Positions 1 through 10,000 of a DNA stretch of 64,000 nt are shown piece after piece. The notes under the pieces were generated by a model, which saw only the letters and a list, made by a program, of their open reading frames with translations, made no database searches and had not been told where the DNA came from. Within the stretch, counting starts at the first letter, position 1. Every line of letters starts with the position of its first letter. This DNA comes from Coprobacter tertius (GTDB lineage Bacteria; Bacteroidota; Bacteroidia; Bacteroidales; Coprobacteraceae), in assembly GCF_024330105.1 (NCBI RefSeq), contig NZ_JANDHW010000001.1:415519-479518 (forward strand), written 5' to 3'. The translations under genes were made by a program, and so were the position numbers.

Positions 1-457
1 CTGCGTATGCTGAGATTCCTTCTTCCCGTCCGGTAAAACCGAGTTTTTCGGTAGTGGTGGCTTTAATAGAAATGTCTTCTTCCTGAATATGCATCACTTC
101 TGCCAGTTTTTCTTTCATAGCCGGTATGTGTGGATTTAGTTTGGGCTGTTCGGCGCATACGGTGATATCGGCATTTCCGATTTCATAACCTTCTTTACGA
201 ATAAGATCAACTGTTTTCAGCAGGAGTATTTTACTATCTATGTTTTTGAATTGAGCTGCTGTATCGGGGAAATGAAAACCTATGTCGCGTAGGTTTGCAG
301 CACCTAATAAAGCATCGCATAATGCATGTATAAGTACGTCTGCGTCGGAGTGTCCGGCTAATCCTGTAGAATGTTCGATACGTATTCCGCCCAGCCATAA
401 TTCTCTTTCCGGCACTAAACGGTGTACATCGAATCCAAATCCTACTTTAATTTTCAT
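1..457 (-). CDS. ispF: 2-C-methyl-D-erythritol 2,4-cyclodiphosphate synthase, 3' end outside window
   Basis: IspF converts CDP-methylerythritol 2-phosphate to the 2,4-cyclodiphosphate in the cytosolic MEP isoprenoid pathway. Translating the minus strand from the ATG at 455-457 gives MKIKVGFGFDVHR, with metal ligands D10 and H12, then GLAGHSDADVLIHAL (third ligand H44) and the C-terminal TTTEKLGFTGREEGI segment. About 152 of the usual ~160 residues are present; the stop lies beyond base 1. The start is fixed by the family's N-terminus. It lies 18 bp downstream of porV on the same strand. The ispF-porV-porU neighbourhood is also known from Porphyromonas gingivalis, which supports both identifications. 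Confidence 0.96.
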   Translation of the reverse strand, partial: MKIKVGFGFDVHRLVPERELWLGGIRIEHSTGLAGHSDADVLIHALCDALLGAANLRDIGFHFPDTAAQFKNIDSKILLLKTVDLIRKEGYEIGNADITVCAEQPKLNPHIPAMKEKLAEVMHIQEEDISIKATTTEKLGFTGREEGISAYA

Positions 458-474
458 GCTTATTGTTTCGTGGT

Positions 475-1686
475 TTATCTTTTGCGGCGTCCCACTAAGT
501 CCTTAATACCGTCCATATCGAACGATAAGGTGAACCGTAATGTCTGGTCGAGAGGGCTGGTTTGTGCCGTAGCGATCACATAAGCTGCGTCGAGACGAAA
601 GACATTTAGGGCAAAACCTGCACCAAAGGTAAAATATTTACGGTTTCCTTTGTATTTATTTTCATTAAAATATCCGGCGCGGAGGAAAAATTGTTGATTA
701 TAGGAATATTCTGCTCCGATAGAAAAATTAATCTCGCGTAATTCTTCTTTGAAGCCACCGGGGGCGTCTGAAAATGATTTAAATATACCTGTAATGGGCG
801 ACATGTTTCTGAACCGTTCTTTGGCTGCTTCATAAGCATCCCTGTCGTTGTTATAGTCGGAAAGACGGGGTTGAGTAGGCACCAGTAATTTATTTAGGTC
901 GAAGTTTAATGATAGGGTGTTATAGTCGGCGAGCGGAAAGAGAAAAGAAGTTCCCAAACGCAGGTTGGTAGGTAAAAAAGCACTGTTATTGCCTCCGTCG
1001 TACGAAACTTTCGAACCTATATTCGAGATATTGAATCCCCAAGACCACTGGCACTCGCTACGTCCTATGATCGGGTAGAATGTTTGATAACCCGCAATGT
1101 CGGCAGCAAAAGCGGCCGCTCCTTTTGAGTCGGATGTTACACCGTCGGAATAATTATATCCCAGGTCGGAATAAATAAAGCGGAACGTAACCCCCATAGA
1201 GAACGATTCCGATAATTTACGGGAATAACCCAAGTCGACTGCCATTTCATAAGGATTGATCGAATTCTGAATATTTCCACCGGCATCGGTAATAGGGATA
1301 GATCCAAGTGAGAAATATCGCAAAGAGGCGCTTAAAGCTTGTATATCCTGACTTCCGAATTTCCAGTATCCGGCCATATAAGCCAGGTTAATATCGTTAA
1401 CCAGTTTTCGTAACCAGGGAGTATATGATAGCGATACACCAGCACGGCTGTAAGCGAATGCATATTTTGCGGGGTTCCAAAATTGTGAATTTACATCGGG
1501 ATCGGTTGCGACACCAAGGTCTCCCATCGAACCGCCTCGGGCATCAGGAGCTATCCCCAAAGATGTTACGCCGGTATTAATGGGATTAAACATGTCGTTT
1601 ACTGTTTCATTTTTTTGGGCCTGTATCGAGAAAACGGCCGCACACAAGAAACATGCAATACAAAACAGTATTTTAAAATCTTTCAT
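475..1686 (-). CDS. porV: Type IX secretion system outer-membrane protein PorV (LptO)
   Basis: 403 residues. PorV is a FadL-like outer-membrane beta-barrel that shuttles type IX cargo from the translocon to the PorU sortase. Seen: an N-terminal signal peptide (hydrophobic LFCIACFLCAAVFSIQAQ), then the family hallmark INTGVTSLGIAPDARGGSMG followed by DVNSQFWNPAKYAF, and alternating beta-strand patterns ending in TLRFTLSFDMDGIKD. Length matches the family. The gene follows porU by 75 bp on the same strand and precedes ispF, so porU-porV-ispF is probably one transcript. Identification rests on family knowledge plus this synteny and is strong. Confidence 0.95.
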   Translation of the reverse strand: MKDFKILFCIACFLCAAVFSIQAQKNETVNDMFNPINTGVTSLGIAPDARGGSMGDLGVATDPDVNSQFWNPAKYAFAYSRAGVSLSYTPWLRKLVNDINLAYMAGYWKFGSQDIQALSASLRYFSLGSIPITDAGGNIQNSINPYEMAVDLGYSRKLSESFSMGVTFRFIYSDLGYNYSDGVTSDSKGAAAFAADIAGYQTFYPIIGRSECQWSWGFNISNIGSKVSYDGGNNSAFLPTNLRLGTSFLFPLADYNTLSLNFDLNKLLVPTQPRLSDYNNDRDAYEAAKERFRNMSPITGIFKSFSDAPGGFKEELREINFSIGAEYSYNQQFFLRAGYFNENKYKGNRKYFTFGAGFALNVFRLDAAYVIATAQTSPLDQTLRFTLSFDMDGIKDLVGRRKR

Positions 1687-1761
1687 ATTGTTATAGCAGA
1701 TAGTCCCTAATCGGGTAGAGTTAATAATTCCAGTAACTAATTAAACTATTTTTGACCGGCT

Positions 1762-4700
1762 TTATTGTCCGAGAACGACTATTTTTTTTGATTTGGTAGC
1801 TTCTTTTTCCGTATCGGTAGAAATTACTGCACGGTATATGTAAATGCCGGGCGGAACCCTTCGGCCACTGAGGTCGGTAAGATCCCATTCTATTATCGGT
1901 GCGGTCCAAAGATCGGATCGTCCTTTATCAGAGTACCACCAGATTTTTCTTCCCATCAGATCACAAATCGTAATTGAAAGTTCTATATTGGCATTCGGCC
2001 GATCGGTCGTGATATAGAATCGGGCGATGTCGCGAACGGGATTCTGTTGTGTTTTCAAATCGAAAATTCTGGGTTTCAAACCCGGTTTTACCGTAAATGA
2101 AATTTCTTCTTCATTGGAGTTTCCCTCTATGTCCCATACTTTAAACAGAAGAGTATGGTCGCCTGCGGTAAGTTCAGGCATTTGATAAATTACGCTTCCT
2201 TTTCCGTATACTTCTGTAGAAGGTTTGAAGTAATTGTTCAGGATGTACTCGGAATCTTCCCGGTTATCTATTTTCAGTGTCATGTTGTGTCCTATTCCTA
2301 TTCCCGATATATTTATACCCGATGGATCTTTTACTTCGGCAAAAAATACGGGTGTCTCATTAACAATACCTCCGTCTTTTATACCTTCGGTATTCAGATA
2401 CATATTGATGATTTCCGGGCCTTCGAAATCTTCTTCAGCCGAATCGTCATATTCTCCGATACGGAATGCATTACAAGAACCCTGTGCTTCTCGTCCGTCG
2501 GAGGAATTGCTGTAAAGATTCAATAATCCCGGTTCCATTGAATAATTTATTTCCCGGGGCATTTTAAATGTAAATAAGAATTCGCCGTTTTTAATAGAAT
2601 CGTTTCCTGTGAATAACAGGTTACTACGTTCTTTAAAAGTGAAAGGGGTTCCGCCGTCAGCATTTCCATGAGTAATGATTTCTACTTCCGAATCGAATAG
2701 TCGGGGACTGATGATTCCGTTATAATCTGAAAGTTTATTCCCTGTCGAATAATTTCTCACTTCTCCTTTTATAGTAACAGTCGAACGTGCCTTTAGTAGT
2801 ATCTCGTCTTGTGAGTTTTCGGTAAGAGGCTGTCCGTTTATTTCGGTAACTACGAGTTTGTATTCTGGATAAGTCAGTTTCAAGGCCGGATCACCTAATA
2901 ATACAAAGTTTAATTTGTTTCGGTCTCTATTTTTAAACATGCATTTCGCCTCTTTCATTATATCGCCCAGGCGAAATCTCGAACCGTCGTTTCGGTGTCT
3001 GAACAAGTTGGCTGCCATATATTTATTTATCGTATCGTTACCATTGGTATAAACTACCCGGGTTGTGGTAAACAGAGCAATGCCCCCTCCTTTGGGATTT
3101 AAAAAAATTTCTTCACCTCCAGTGGTTGCTTTGTCATCGAATCTGCTGAAATCGCAGGTTGCCGTAATAAATAAAGGAAGTCGTTTCAGGTAAAGCGATT
3201 TTATATCCGACATTTCGAGCATTTTTTCTGCGGTCCAACTGGTCGTGTTTCCGTGCCCCGAATAATTTATGAGCAGTAATCCGTCGTTCAGCATATCCAT
3301 CATTTTCTTTTTCGCGTCGGGATAAGTAGCTCCGTTACTGCTTACTACCCTTTGGTATGCATCGATGTATATCTTATTGCAAAGAAATTCAGGATTGTCG
3401 GTTACTATTTCTTTTATTGCATTTTCGGCGAGTTCCATGTGTGCACCATTGTTTCCGTCGTCGGCGACGAAACAAAGGTCGTTTTTCCATGTTCCGTAAT
3501 CGGTATTGGTTGCGTATGAGATTACTTTATCTACTGCATTTGCCGCTTCAGTCAAAGTACGTACAGGAAAACGTCCTATTCCGAGATCAAGTTTATCGGC
3601 AGCAACGTCCCGGCCTTCGGAGTCATCGAGAAATCCGAAATAATCGTCGGTGACATAAGATTGCCTTTCATCGAGGCTATTTTCCGATTGGTAAGTCAGC
3701 AGAAACGGATAATTGTAACTTTGCCATTCTTCTGTAATGTGACGGTTATCGTAAGAGCCGTCGCCGAAAAGTAATAAGTACAGCGGTTTCAATGAATCGT
3801 TGTCTCCGGCGCGGTCGTAAAACATTTTCATAAACCGGCGTATCGCCGTTGCGTCGGGTGTTCCCGATGAAAATTCGTTATATATAGGTTGGGGGGTAAC
3901 GACTAATACCGACAGGTTGTCGTGTTGCCGATGAAACTCGGCGAGTCGTTCGGCTTCGTTTTTGAATTCGTTCGGCACGAGAATGACGAGGTCTGCACGT
4001 TCGAGACCATGCAGATTCTGGTTTGCAACTTTTCCGACAAACTCCGGGGAAGGATAGGTTCCGGAGGTCCTGAATGCGATATAATCGCGTGTTTCAGGTT
4101 GTGTTGTGCAAAAGTTGTAGTAATTTCCTGTTTTTTCACATTCGATAGAAATGGGAGTATGTGGAGTCGTCACATCCCAGATTTTTACATCGTCTGCGTT
4201 TCCTGTATTTACCGAAAAGCGTTGTTTTGTATTAAAAATGTTCGTTTTATGGAAAAGAACGCTATTACCGTATAGTTTCAATTCGCGTTGAAAGTTTAAA
4301 AGTATGTAATCGAGCCGGGCCATTTTGGCGTTCGATCCTGTAAATGTCACGGTTATATTATCGGGACTGTTTGGGTTGCTTTTAAATTTGGATGTTAAAG
4401 AAACAGCAACTCCGTTTTCGTAGGTTATATCAGAGTTCGACGTTTGTCCTCTGATCGATTTTTCGGAAAGTTTTACGCCGTTGTGGTCGATACTGACAAT
4501 ACTGCTGTTATTTGATTTTGCAACAAAAACGGCAGTTATATCTACATCGGTATCTGGTACGATGCCCGGTATATCGAATGTGAAAGTTTGGCGTGCATTG
4601 TATTTGAAATCTTCTCCGTAAAAATTCCGCCCCGATTTGCTGATGTTTATCAGTTCTTTTTTATGTAAAGCGTAATCGATATAGCTCGTTATGGTTGAAA

Positions 4701-5211
4701 GTGAGGCATCGTCGTTTGCCGGCTGTGTTTCTATCGGGATTTCGGGAGAATCATTTTGGGTAAGAAAATAATATCCGGCTGTCGAATAGGGGTTTTTAGT
4801 AAAAGTAAAGCCTTTTGATCCGAAAGTCCATTTTTCGGTTCCTTGAGCATAAAATAGGATCCGATTATTTTCTCTGTATACCGGAATTTCGGGGAGGTCG
4901 TCGATATAAGGCTTCGTAAAATCTTCAGGCAATATCGCTCCGCCATAACCATATATTTTTACTTTTTCGGGTTGCGAGAACCCCCAATTCTGCAGATCGG
5001 TGTATGATATCTGATAGATTCCGCTTTCAGAAATCTTTACTTTTATCCATGTTCCGCTATTGAGAACCGATTCATTGGTATAACGATCGCTATTGTCGGC
5101 TTTCCCTGTCGGAGAATAAAACAAAAATACCCATAAGCACATTATAAATTTGAGTACCGTTTTAGCAGTACGCAAATCGAAATAAATACCGGAAAAAGAT
5201 AAGTAGGGCAT
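1762..5211 (-). CDS. porU: Type IX secretion system sortase PorU (C25 cysteine peptidase)
   Basis: 1149 residues. PorU is the cell-surface transpeptidase that removes the C-terminal sorting domain of type IX cargo and attaches cargo to A-LPS. Seen: a hydrophobic N-terminus; a gingipain-like C25 domain with catalytic His653 in NYSGHGNTTSW and Cys686 in ITATCDFSRFD; and a C-terminal sorting-type beta domain (QNPVRDIARFYI, then DLMGRKIW, GIYIYRAVI). Length is typical of PorU (about 1100-1200). The start could also be the Met at residue 24, which would still leave a signal-like helix. It is the first gene before porV. Because PorU and PorV work together in the attachment complex, the organism very likely has a type IX system. 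Confidence 0.95.
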   Translation of the reverse strand: MPYLSFSGIYFDLRTAKTVLKFIMCLWVFLFYSPTGKADNSDRYTNESVLNSGTWIKVKISESGIYQISYTDLQNWGFSQPEKVKIYGYGGAILPEDFTKPYIDDLPEIPVYRENNRILFYAQGTEKWTFGSKGFTFTKNPYSTAGYYFLTQNDSPEIPIETQPANDDASLSTITSYIDYALHKKELINISKSGRNFYGEDFKYNARQTFTFDIPGIVPDTDVDITAVFVAKSNNSSIVSIDHNGVKLSEKSIRGQTSNSDITYENGVAVSLTSKFKSNPNSPDNITVTFTGSNAKMARLDYILLNFQRELKLYGNSVLFHKTNIFNTKQRFSVNTGNADDVKIWDVTTPHTPISIECEKTGNYYNFCTTQPETRDYIAFRTSGTYPSPEFVGKVANQNLHGLERADLVILVPNEFKNEAERLAEFHRQHDNLSVLVVTPQPIYNEFSSGTPDATAIRRFMKMFYDRAGDNDSLKPLYLLLFGDGSYDNRHITEEWQSYNYPFLLTYQSENSLDERQSYVTDDYFGFLDDSEGRDVAADKLDLGIGRFPVRTLTEAANAVDKVISYATNTDYGTWKNDLCFVADDGNNGAHMELAENAIKEIVTDNPEFLCNKIYIDAYQRVVSSNGATYPDAKKKMMDMLNDGLLLINYSGHGNTTSWTAEKMLEMSDIKSLYLKRLPLFITATCDFSRFDDKATTGGEEIFLNPKGGGIALFTTTRVVYTNGNDTINKYMAANLFRHRNDGSRFRLGDIMKEAKCMFKNRDRNKLNFVLLGDPALKLTYPEYKLVVTEINGQPLTENSQDEILLKARSTVTIKGEVRNYSTGNKLSDYNGIISPRLFDSEVEIITHGNADGGTPFTFKERSNLLFTGNDSIKNGEFLFTFKMPREINYSMEPGLLNLYSNSSDGREAQGSCNAFRIGEYDDSAEEDFEGPEIINMYLNTEGIKDGGIVNETPVFFAEVKDPSGINISGIGIGHNMTLKIDNREDSEYILNNYFKPSTEVYGKGSVIYQMPELTAGDHTLLFKVWDIEGNSNEEEISFTVKPGLKPRIFDLKTQQNPVRDIARFYITTDRPNANIELSITICDLMGRKIWWYSDKGRSDLWTAPIIEWDLTDLSGRRVPPGIYIYRAVISTDTEKEATKSKKIVVLGQ

Positions 5212-5228
5212 CTTGATATTTTATTATG

Positions 5229-5846
5229 TCATTTTACATAAAAATCGAGCAGTTTTTTGTCCCCTATATATCCCTGCAGATGATCGTTTATCTTTACCGG
5301 TCTAACACCGCTCGGTGTTCCGGTGTAAATAAGATCACCGATTTTTAACGTATAAAACCTACTCACATAAGCGATAATATCGTCTATCGAGAAAAGCATA
5401 TCGCTACTGTTACCTTCTTGTACTTTATCTCCGTTTAATAAGAGCGAAAAAGGGATGTTGCGAATATTGTCTCCTGCCTGAGCTAAAGGAATGAATTTAC
5501 CGATTACTGCAGAAGAATCGAAACCTTTGGATATTTCCCAGGGTGCGCCCTCTTTGCGCAATTGCGATTGCAGGTCTCTTGCTGTAAAATCGATACCTAC
5601 CGTAACTTCGTCGTAATACCGGTGAGCAAATTTCGATGCGATATTTTTTCCCAACCGGCATATGTGTACGACAATTTCGGTTTCGTATTCTATCCTATTT
5701 GAAAAATCAGGCAGAAAAAATGGTTTTCCGTCTTTTAACAGGGCCGTTTCTGGTTTCAGGAACACAACTGGCTCTTTAGGTAATAACGTACGATCCATCT
5801 CTTTATTGTGATCGAGATAGTTCCATCCGATAGCAATGATTTTCAT
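5229..5846 (-). CDS. Fumarylacetoacetate hydrolase family protein
   Basis: 205 residues, the usual size of single-domain FAH proteins (FAHD1-like acylpyruvate hydrolases or oxaloacetate decarboxylases). Family metal ligands are visible in IEYETEIVVHICR (E-x-E) and in VGIDFTARDLQ; the C-terminus has IGDLIYTGTPSGV, the characteristic FAH loop. A cytosolic Mg-dependent enzyme acting on a 2-oxo acid is expected; the exact substrate cannot be told. It ends 17 bp before porU on the same strand, a common Bacteroidales arrangement, but nothing suggests a role in secretion. Confidence 0.88.
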   Translation of the reverse strand: MKIIAIGWNYLDHNKEMDRTLLPKEPVVFLKPETALLKDGKPFFLPDFSNRIEYETEIVVHICRLGKNIASKFAHRYYDEVTVGIDFTARDLQSQLRKEGAPWEISKGFDSSAVIGKFIPLAQAGDNIRNIPFSLLLNGDKVQEGNSSDMLFSIDDIIAYVSRFYTLKIGDLIYTGTPSGVRPVKINDHLQGYIGDKKLLDFYVK

Positions 5847-5891
5847 TTTTCCAGATAATTCGGTTAATAACCTCTGTATGGAGTGATAAAA

Positions 5892-6542
5892 TTATTTCTT
5901 CATATTATTCAGCCGGTTGAACATAACGGCCAGATGTGCGTAAATAGAAGTATTCTGCACAACGATATGCTTGGGTACTCTGATACGAAAAGGAGTAAAA
6001 TTCCAAATCGCTTTTATTCCGCCGGCAATCATGTTTTCTGTGGCCTCCTGTGCACGTTCGACGGGTACGGTAAGTATTCCTATATTTACACCGAGAATTT
6101 TTTGCATTTTTTCGAATTCAGAAATATGATATACCGGGATACCGTTAATCTGGGTTCCCACAAGTTCTTTCTTTACATCGAATCCGGCTATAACATTCAT
6201 CCCATATTGAGCCAATCCCGAATCTTGCAAAAGTGCGGCACCCAAACTACCTACACCGAATATACAGGCTTTATGAACATCGGTAAATCCGAGAAAATCC
6301 TCGAGAACTTCTACCAGTGAATTTACTTCATATCCGACGCGTGTTTTTCCCGAAATGTTCAGAAAAGAAAGATCTTTGGCGATCTGTGAAGCATCAACGT
6401 TGATTTCTTTCGATATTTGGGTGGAAGATACGTATTCATCTCCTTTATCTTTCAACAATTTAACGTAAGCGAGATACCAAGGGAGCCTTCTTAGTGAAGG
6501 TTCAGGTAATTTTATGCTTACTTTAGTATTTTCACTGGCCAT
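5892..6542 (-). CDS. rex: Redox-sensing transcriptional repressor Rex
   Basis: 216 residues. Rex binds DNA when NADH is low and releases it when the NADH/NAD+ ratio rises, controlling fermentative and respiratory genes. Seen: an N-terminal winged helix (RRLPWYLAYVKLL, then SSTQISKEINVDASQIAKDL) and a Rossmann fold with GVGSLG at residues 96-101, followed by the dimerization helix at the C-terminus. Full length. A -7 promoter element lies 26 bp upstream. I looked for a Rex operator in the 150-bp divergent region and saw none, so autoregulation is not supported here. Confidence 0.96.
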   Translation of the reverse strand: MASENTKVSIKLPEPSLRRLPWYLAYVKLLKDKGDEYVSSTQISKEINVDASQIAKDLSFLNISGKTRVGYEVNSLVEVLEDFLGFTDVHKACIFGVGSLGAALLQDSGLAQYGMNVIAGFDVKKELVGTQINGIPVYHISEFEKMQKILGVNIGILTVPVERAQEATENMIAGGIKAIWNFTPFRIRVPKHIVVQNTSIYAHLAVMFNRLNNMKK

Positions 6543-6567
6543 AGATATGCAATTTTCGGTGTACTTA

Positions 6568-6575
6568 CAAAAGTA
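6568..6575 (-). promoter_or_regulatory. -7 element of rex promoter
   Basis: TACTTTTG on the minus strand fits the Bacteroidota -7 consensus TAnnTTTG, 26 bp upstream of the rex ATG. No clear TTTG occurs at the -33 position. Confidence 0.5.
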
Positions 6576-6603
6576 TGAATTTTTTTCTAATCTTTTCCTT
6601 TTG

Positions 6604-6635
6604 TTTGGTTACATTCGTAATCCGTATTAAATTTG
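6604..6635 (+). promoter_or_regulatory. Promoter of the SUI1-like / addA-like pair
   Basis: TTTG at 6604-6607 and TAAATTTG at 6628-6635 separated by 20 bp match the Bacteroides -33/-7 promoter. It predicts a transcript start near 6642 and a leader of about 50 nt. This supports the ATG at 6695 over longer upstream starts, because an upstream ATG would precede the promoter. Confidence 0.7.
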
Positions 6636-6694
6636 AGGACAAATATACGAATAACCCTGCTTGTGCGTATCACGACAGGTTTAAGAAATGGAAT

Positions 6695-7042
6695 ATGGTA
6701 AAAAAGAATAACGATTGGAAAGATCGCTTGAATGTGGTATTTTCTACGAATCCCGATTTTAAATATGAGTCGGAAGAACCGGAAGAACCCGATACATTAC
6801 CTGCAGAGCGACAGCAACTTCGTATTCAGCTCGATAAAAGGCATCGTAACGGTAAATCGGTTACACTGATTACCGGTTTTGTCGGTACTGAAGAAGATCT
6901 TAAATCTTTGGCCCGATCATTAAAAACAGCTTGTGGTGTCGGGGGATCATGTAAAGAGGGGGAAATACTTATTCAGGGTGATTTTCGTACTAAAGTATTG
7001 GCTTGGTTGCAAAAAGAACATTATCGGGCTCGTATAATTTGA
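6695..7042 (+). CDS. eIF1/SUI1-family translation factor (YciH-like)
   Basis: 115 residues from the ATG at 6695. The frame is open further upstream, but that part contains the promoter and shows no conservation. The C-terminal half is the SUI1 fold: RNGKSVTLITGFVG, LARSLKTACGVGGSCKEGEI and IQGDFRTKVLAWL. Bacterial YciH relatives bind the small ribosomal subunit and affect start-site fidelity; the role in Bacteroidota is not settled. The N-terminus is acidic and probably disordered. It lies 22 bp before the helicase gene and probably shares its transcript. Confidence 0.88.
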   Translation: MVKKNNDWKDRLNVVFSTNPDFKYESEEPEEPDTLPAERQQLRIQLDKRHRNGKSVTLITGFVGTEEDLKSLARSLKTACGVGGSCKEGEILIQGDFRTKVLAWLQKEHYRARII

Positions 7043-7064
7043 GATAGTTATTCAAAAGACGGAT

Positions 7065-10000
7065 ATGCTGAAAATTTATAGGGCATCTGCAGGATCGGGT
7101 AAAACTTATAAGCTGGCACTCGAATATTTAAAATTATTATTCGCTTCTCCGGCGGATGATGCATATCGTCGTATTTTGGCTGTTACCTTTACTAATAAAG
7201 CGACAGCCGAGATGAAAAGACGTATCGTAAGTCGGCTTTTCGTTTTAGCTCATGATGCTGAACATTCCGAATATTTTGGAGATTTACTATCGGAAACCGG
7301 TTTATCTCCAGAAGAATTACAGAAAAAAGCATCTGATGTTTTATATTCTCTCTTGCATGATTATTCTTCTTTTAATATCGATACGATCGATCGTTTTTTT
7401 CAGCAGACAACCCGCGCTTTTACCCGGGAGATAGGGTTACAAGGGGGATATAATCTCGAACTGGATAATAATCGAATTTTATCAGAAGCTGTAGATCGGA
7501 TGCTGTTCGAACTGGATGACGCCCGAAACAGGGATCTTTTGCAATGGTTGTTACGGTTTTCGGAGGAAAAAGTAGAGAATGCTGAGAGTTGGAATATTAG
7601 AGGCGATATAGAAACGCTTTCGGGAGAAATATTCAAAGAGTCTTATAAAAGATACGGTGACGAACTGAGGGCTGTCATGGAGGATAAGAAAGCGCTCAGA
7701 GAATATATGAAAGAATTGGCGGCGTTACGTTCTCTTTTTGAGAAAACTTTGAAAGAAGTCGGTGATTCTGCTCTTGAAGTTATGCATCGTAATAATTTGT
7801 CGCCGACCGATTTTAAGAGAAAAAATACATCTCCTTTCCGTCACTTCGAATCATGGGCTGCCGGTATCGTTAAAGAACCTACTGCTACATTTATGAAGTT
7901 ACTTCAGAGTGTAGATGAATGGTATACCCGTAACGACGATCCTGAAATTATTTCCTGTATCAGAAATGCGGCTGATGATGGATTGATACAATGTGTGCAG
8001 AACGCCGTAGAGTGTTTCGGTTGGTATCCCGAATATCTTACTGCTATCGAAACATCCCGTTATTTTTATACGTTAGGTATTCTGAGCGATATCGACCGGC
8101 ATGTTCGGGAGTATGAACAGGAACATAATTTGTTGCTGCTTTCGGATACGACTGAATTATTGCATCGGATTATCGACGGAAGTGATACGCCGTTTGTCTA
8201 TGAAAAAATAGGAACCCGTATAGATAATTTGATGATCGATGAATTTCAGGATACCTCTAATATGCAATGGGCGAATTTCGAGCCTCTTTTTAGAGATAGC
8301 CTCGATCGGGGAAACAGTAATTTAATTGTCGGTGATGTAAAACAGAGTATTTATCGTTGGCGTAATTCCGACTGGAAATTGTTGAGTGAAGGATTAAACG
8401 GTTCATTCGATGAAAGGCAGCGAACCGATGATTTTCTGGATACGAATTGGCGCAGTTCTGCGGAAATAATCAATTTTAATAATTCGATATTTTCACAATC
8501 GGCAGTCATATTACAGAATACTTTGAACGAGCGCATCGAGGAGGTTGCTGTTTCTGCCGGTATAGACAAAAGTTATAGACATAAAATAATCGATGCCTAT
8601 GAAGATATATGCCAGCATATTTCTCCTGTGAATAAAAATTATCATGGGCATGTGGAATTGCAGTTTATTGATAACGACGACGATGAAATTCCTTGGAAAC
8701 AAAGAGTTCTCGATGCTATTCCTACTCGGTTGATGAGTTTACAAGATCAGGGAATACAGCTAAAAGATATTGTTTTTCTGGTAAGGGTAAAGAAAGAGGG
8801 GCAGATGATAGCTGATAAATTGCTGCAATGTAAAGCAGAAAATACCGATCCTCGTTATCGATACGATATAATATCGGATGAAGCTCTTTATTTAGGGAAT
8901 GCTCCTGTCGTGAAACTGATTATCGGAGTACTGCGTTTTTTGCAGATGCCCGATTCGGATTTAAATAAGGCATTAGCGGCTTATGAATTAAATGCAGCAC
9001 GTCCCGGAGTAACGTCTTCAGAGGCATTAGTGTCTTGTTTTGCCGCTATTCCAGGAGAATCTCTACTTGATTTTCTTTGTGATGAGGAGGAAACTCTTTC
9101 GTCTATACGTTCTTTACCTCTTTTCGAGTTGTGTGAAAAAATTATCAGTAAATGCCCGGTCAGGACAGAGGGTGATGATGTATATGTACAAGCTTTTCAG
9201 GACATGATGTTGTCTTATATCGATAAACATTCGGCCGATTTGGCCTCATTTTTGCAATGGTGGGATGAATGGGGTAAAAAAAAGACGATATCGACCCCCG
9301 AATCTCAGAATGCAATACGTATAATGACGATTCATCAGTCGAAAGGTCTTGAGTTCAAGGCTGTTCTCATTCCCTTCTGTGACTGGAGTATCGATAATGA
9401 TTCAAAACATACTCATATATTGTGGTGCAGGCCCGGAAAACCTCCTTTCAATCGGTTACCGTTGGTGCCGGTACGATATGATACACGGCTTGGAAAAACA
9501 ATTTATGCCGGAGATTATTTTCGTGAAAAAATGCAGTCGTATATCGATAATCTCAATTTGGCGTATGTCGCTTTTACACGGGCAAAAGAAGAACTCCTTC
9601 TTTTTACCCCTTTACCCAAAAATGAAAATAATATTAATTCTGTTTCTGGATTGCTTTATCGGTGTGTGACACGTGCTTTCGATAAGGAAACTGTTCATGA
9701 CTGTGTCGATCTTACGGCTGGATACGATCCGGAAACAAAACGATATGAGTTGGGATTACCGCATCTGACAGCACCTGATAAAGAAACTGAAATCGAGGAG
9801 ATGGGAATGCCGGTTTATAAATCGTACGATTTCAGGGAACGTTTACAGTTGCGTTTATATGGGAAAGGATATTTTGGAGATCGACAGGAGAGAAGTTACG
9901 GAACTTTGATGCATGAGATTTTAAGTAGGATACGTTATGTCGCAGATTTGGACGATGCTCTTGTACCATATATTCTTTCGGGGCAGATCGGAAAAGAACA

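Noticed and set aside
3357..3653. Plus-strand open frames inside porU (also 2155-2526 and 3922-4275)
   Set aside because: Shadows of porU, whose protein is continuous and well conserved.
6543..6694. Rex operator between rex and the SUI1-like gene
   Set aside because: No TTGTnA/TnACAA-like dyad is present; only promoter elements are visible.
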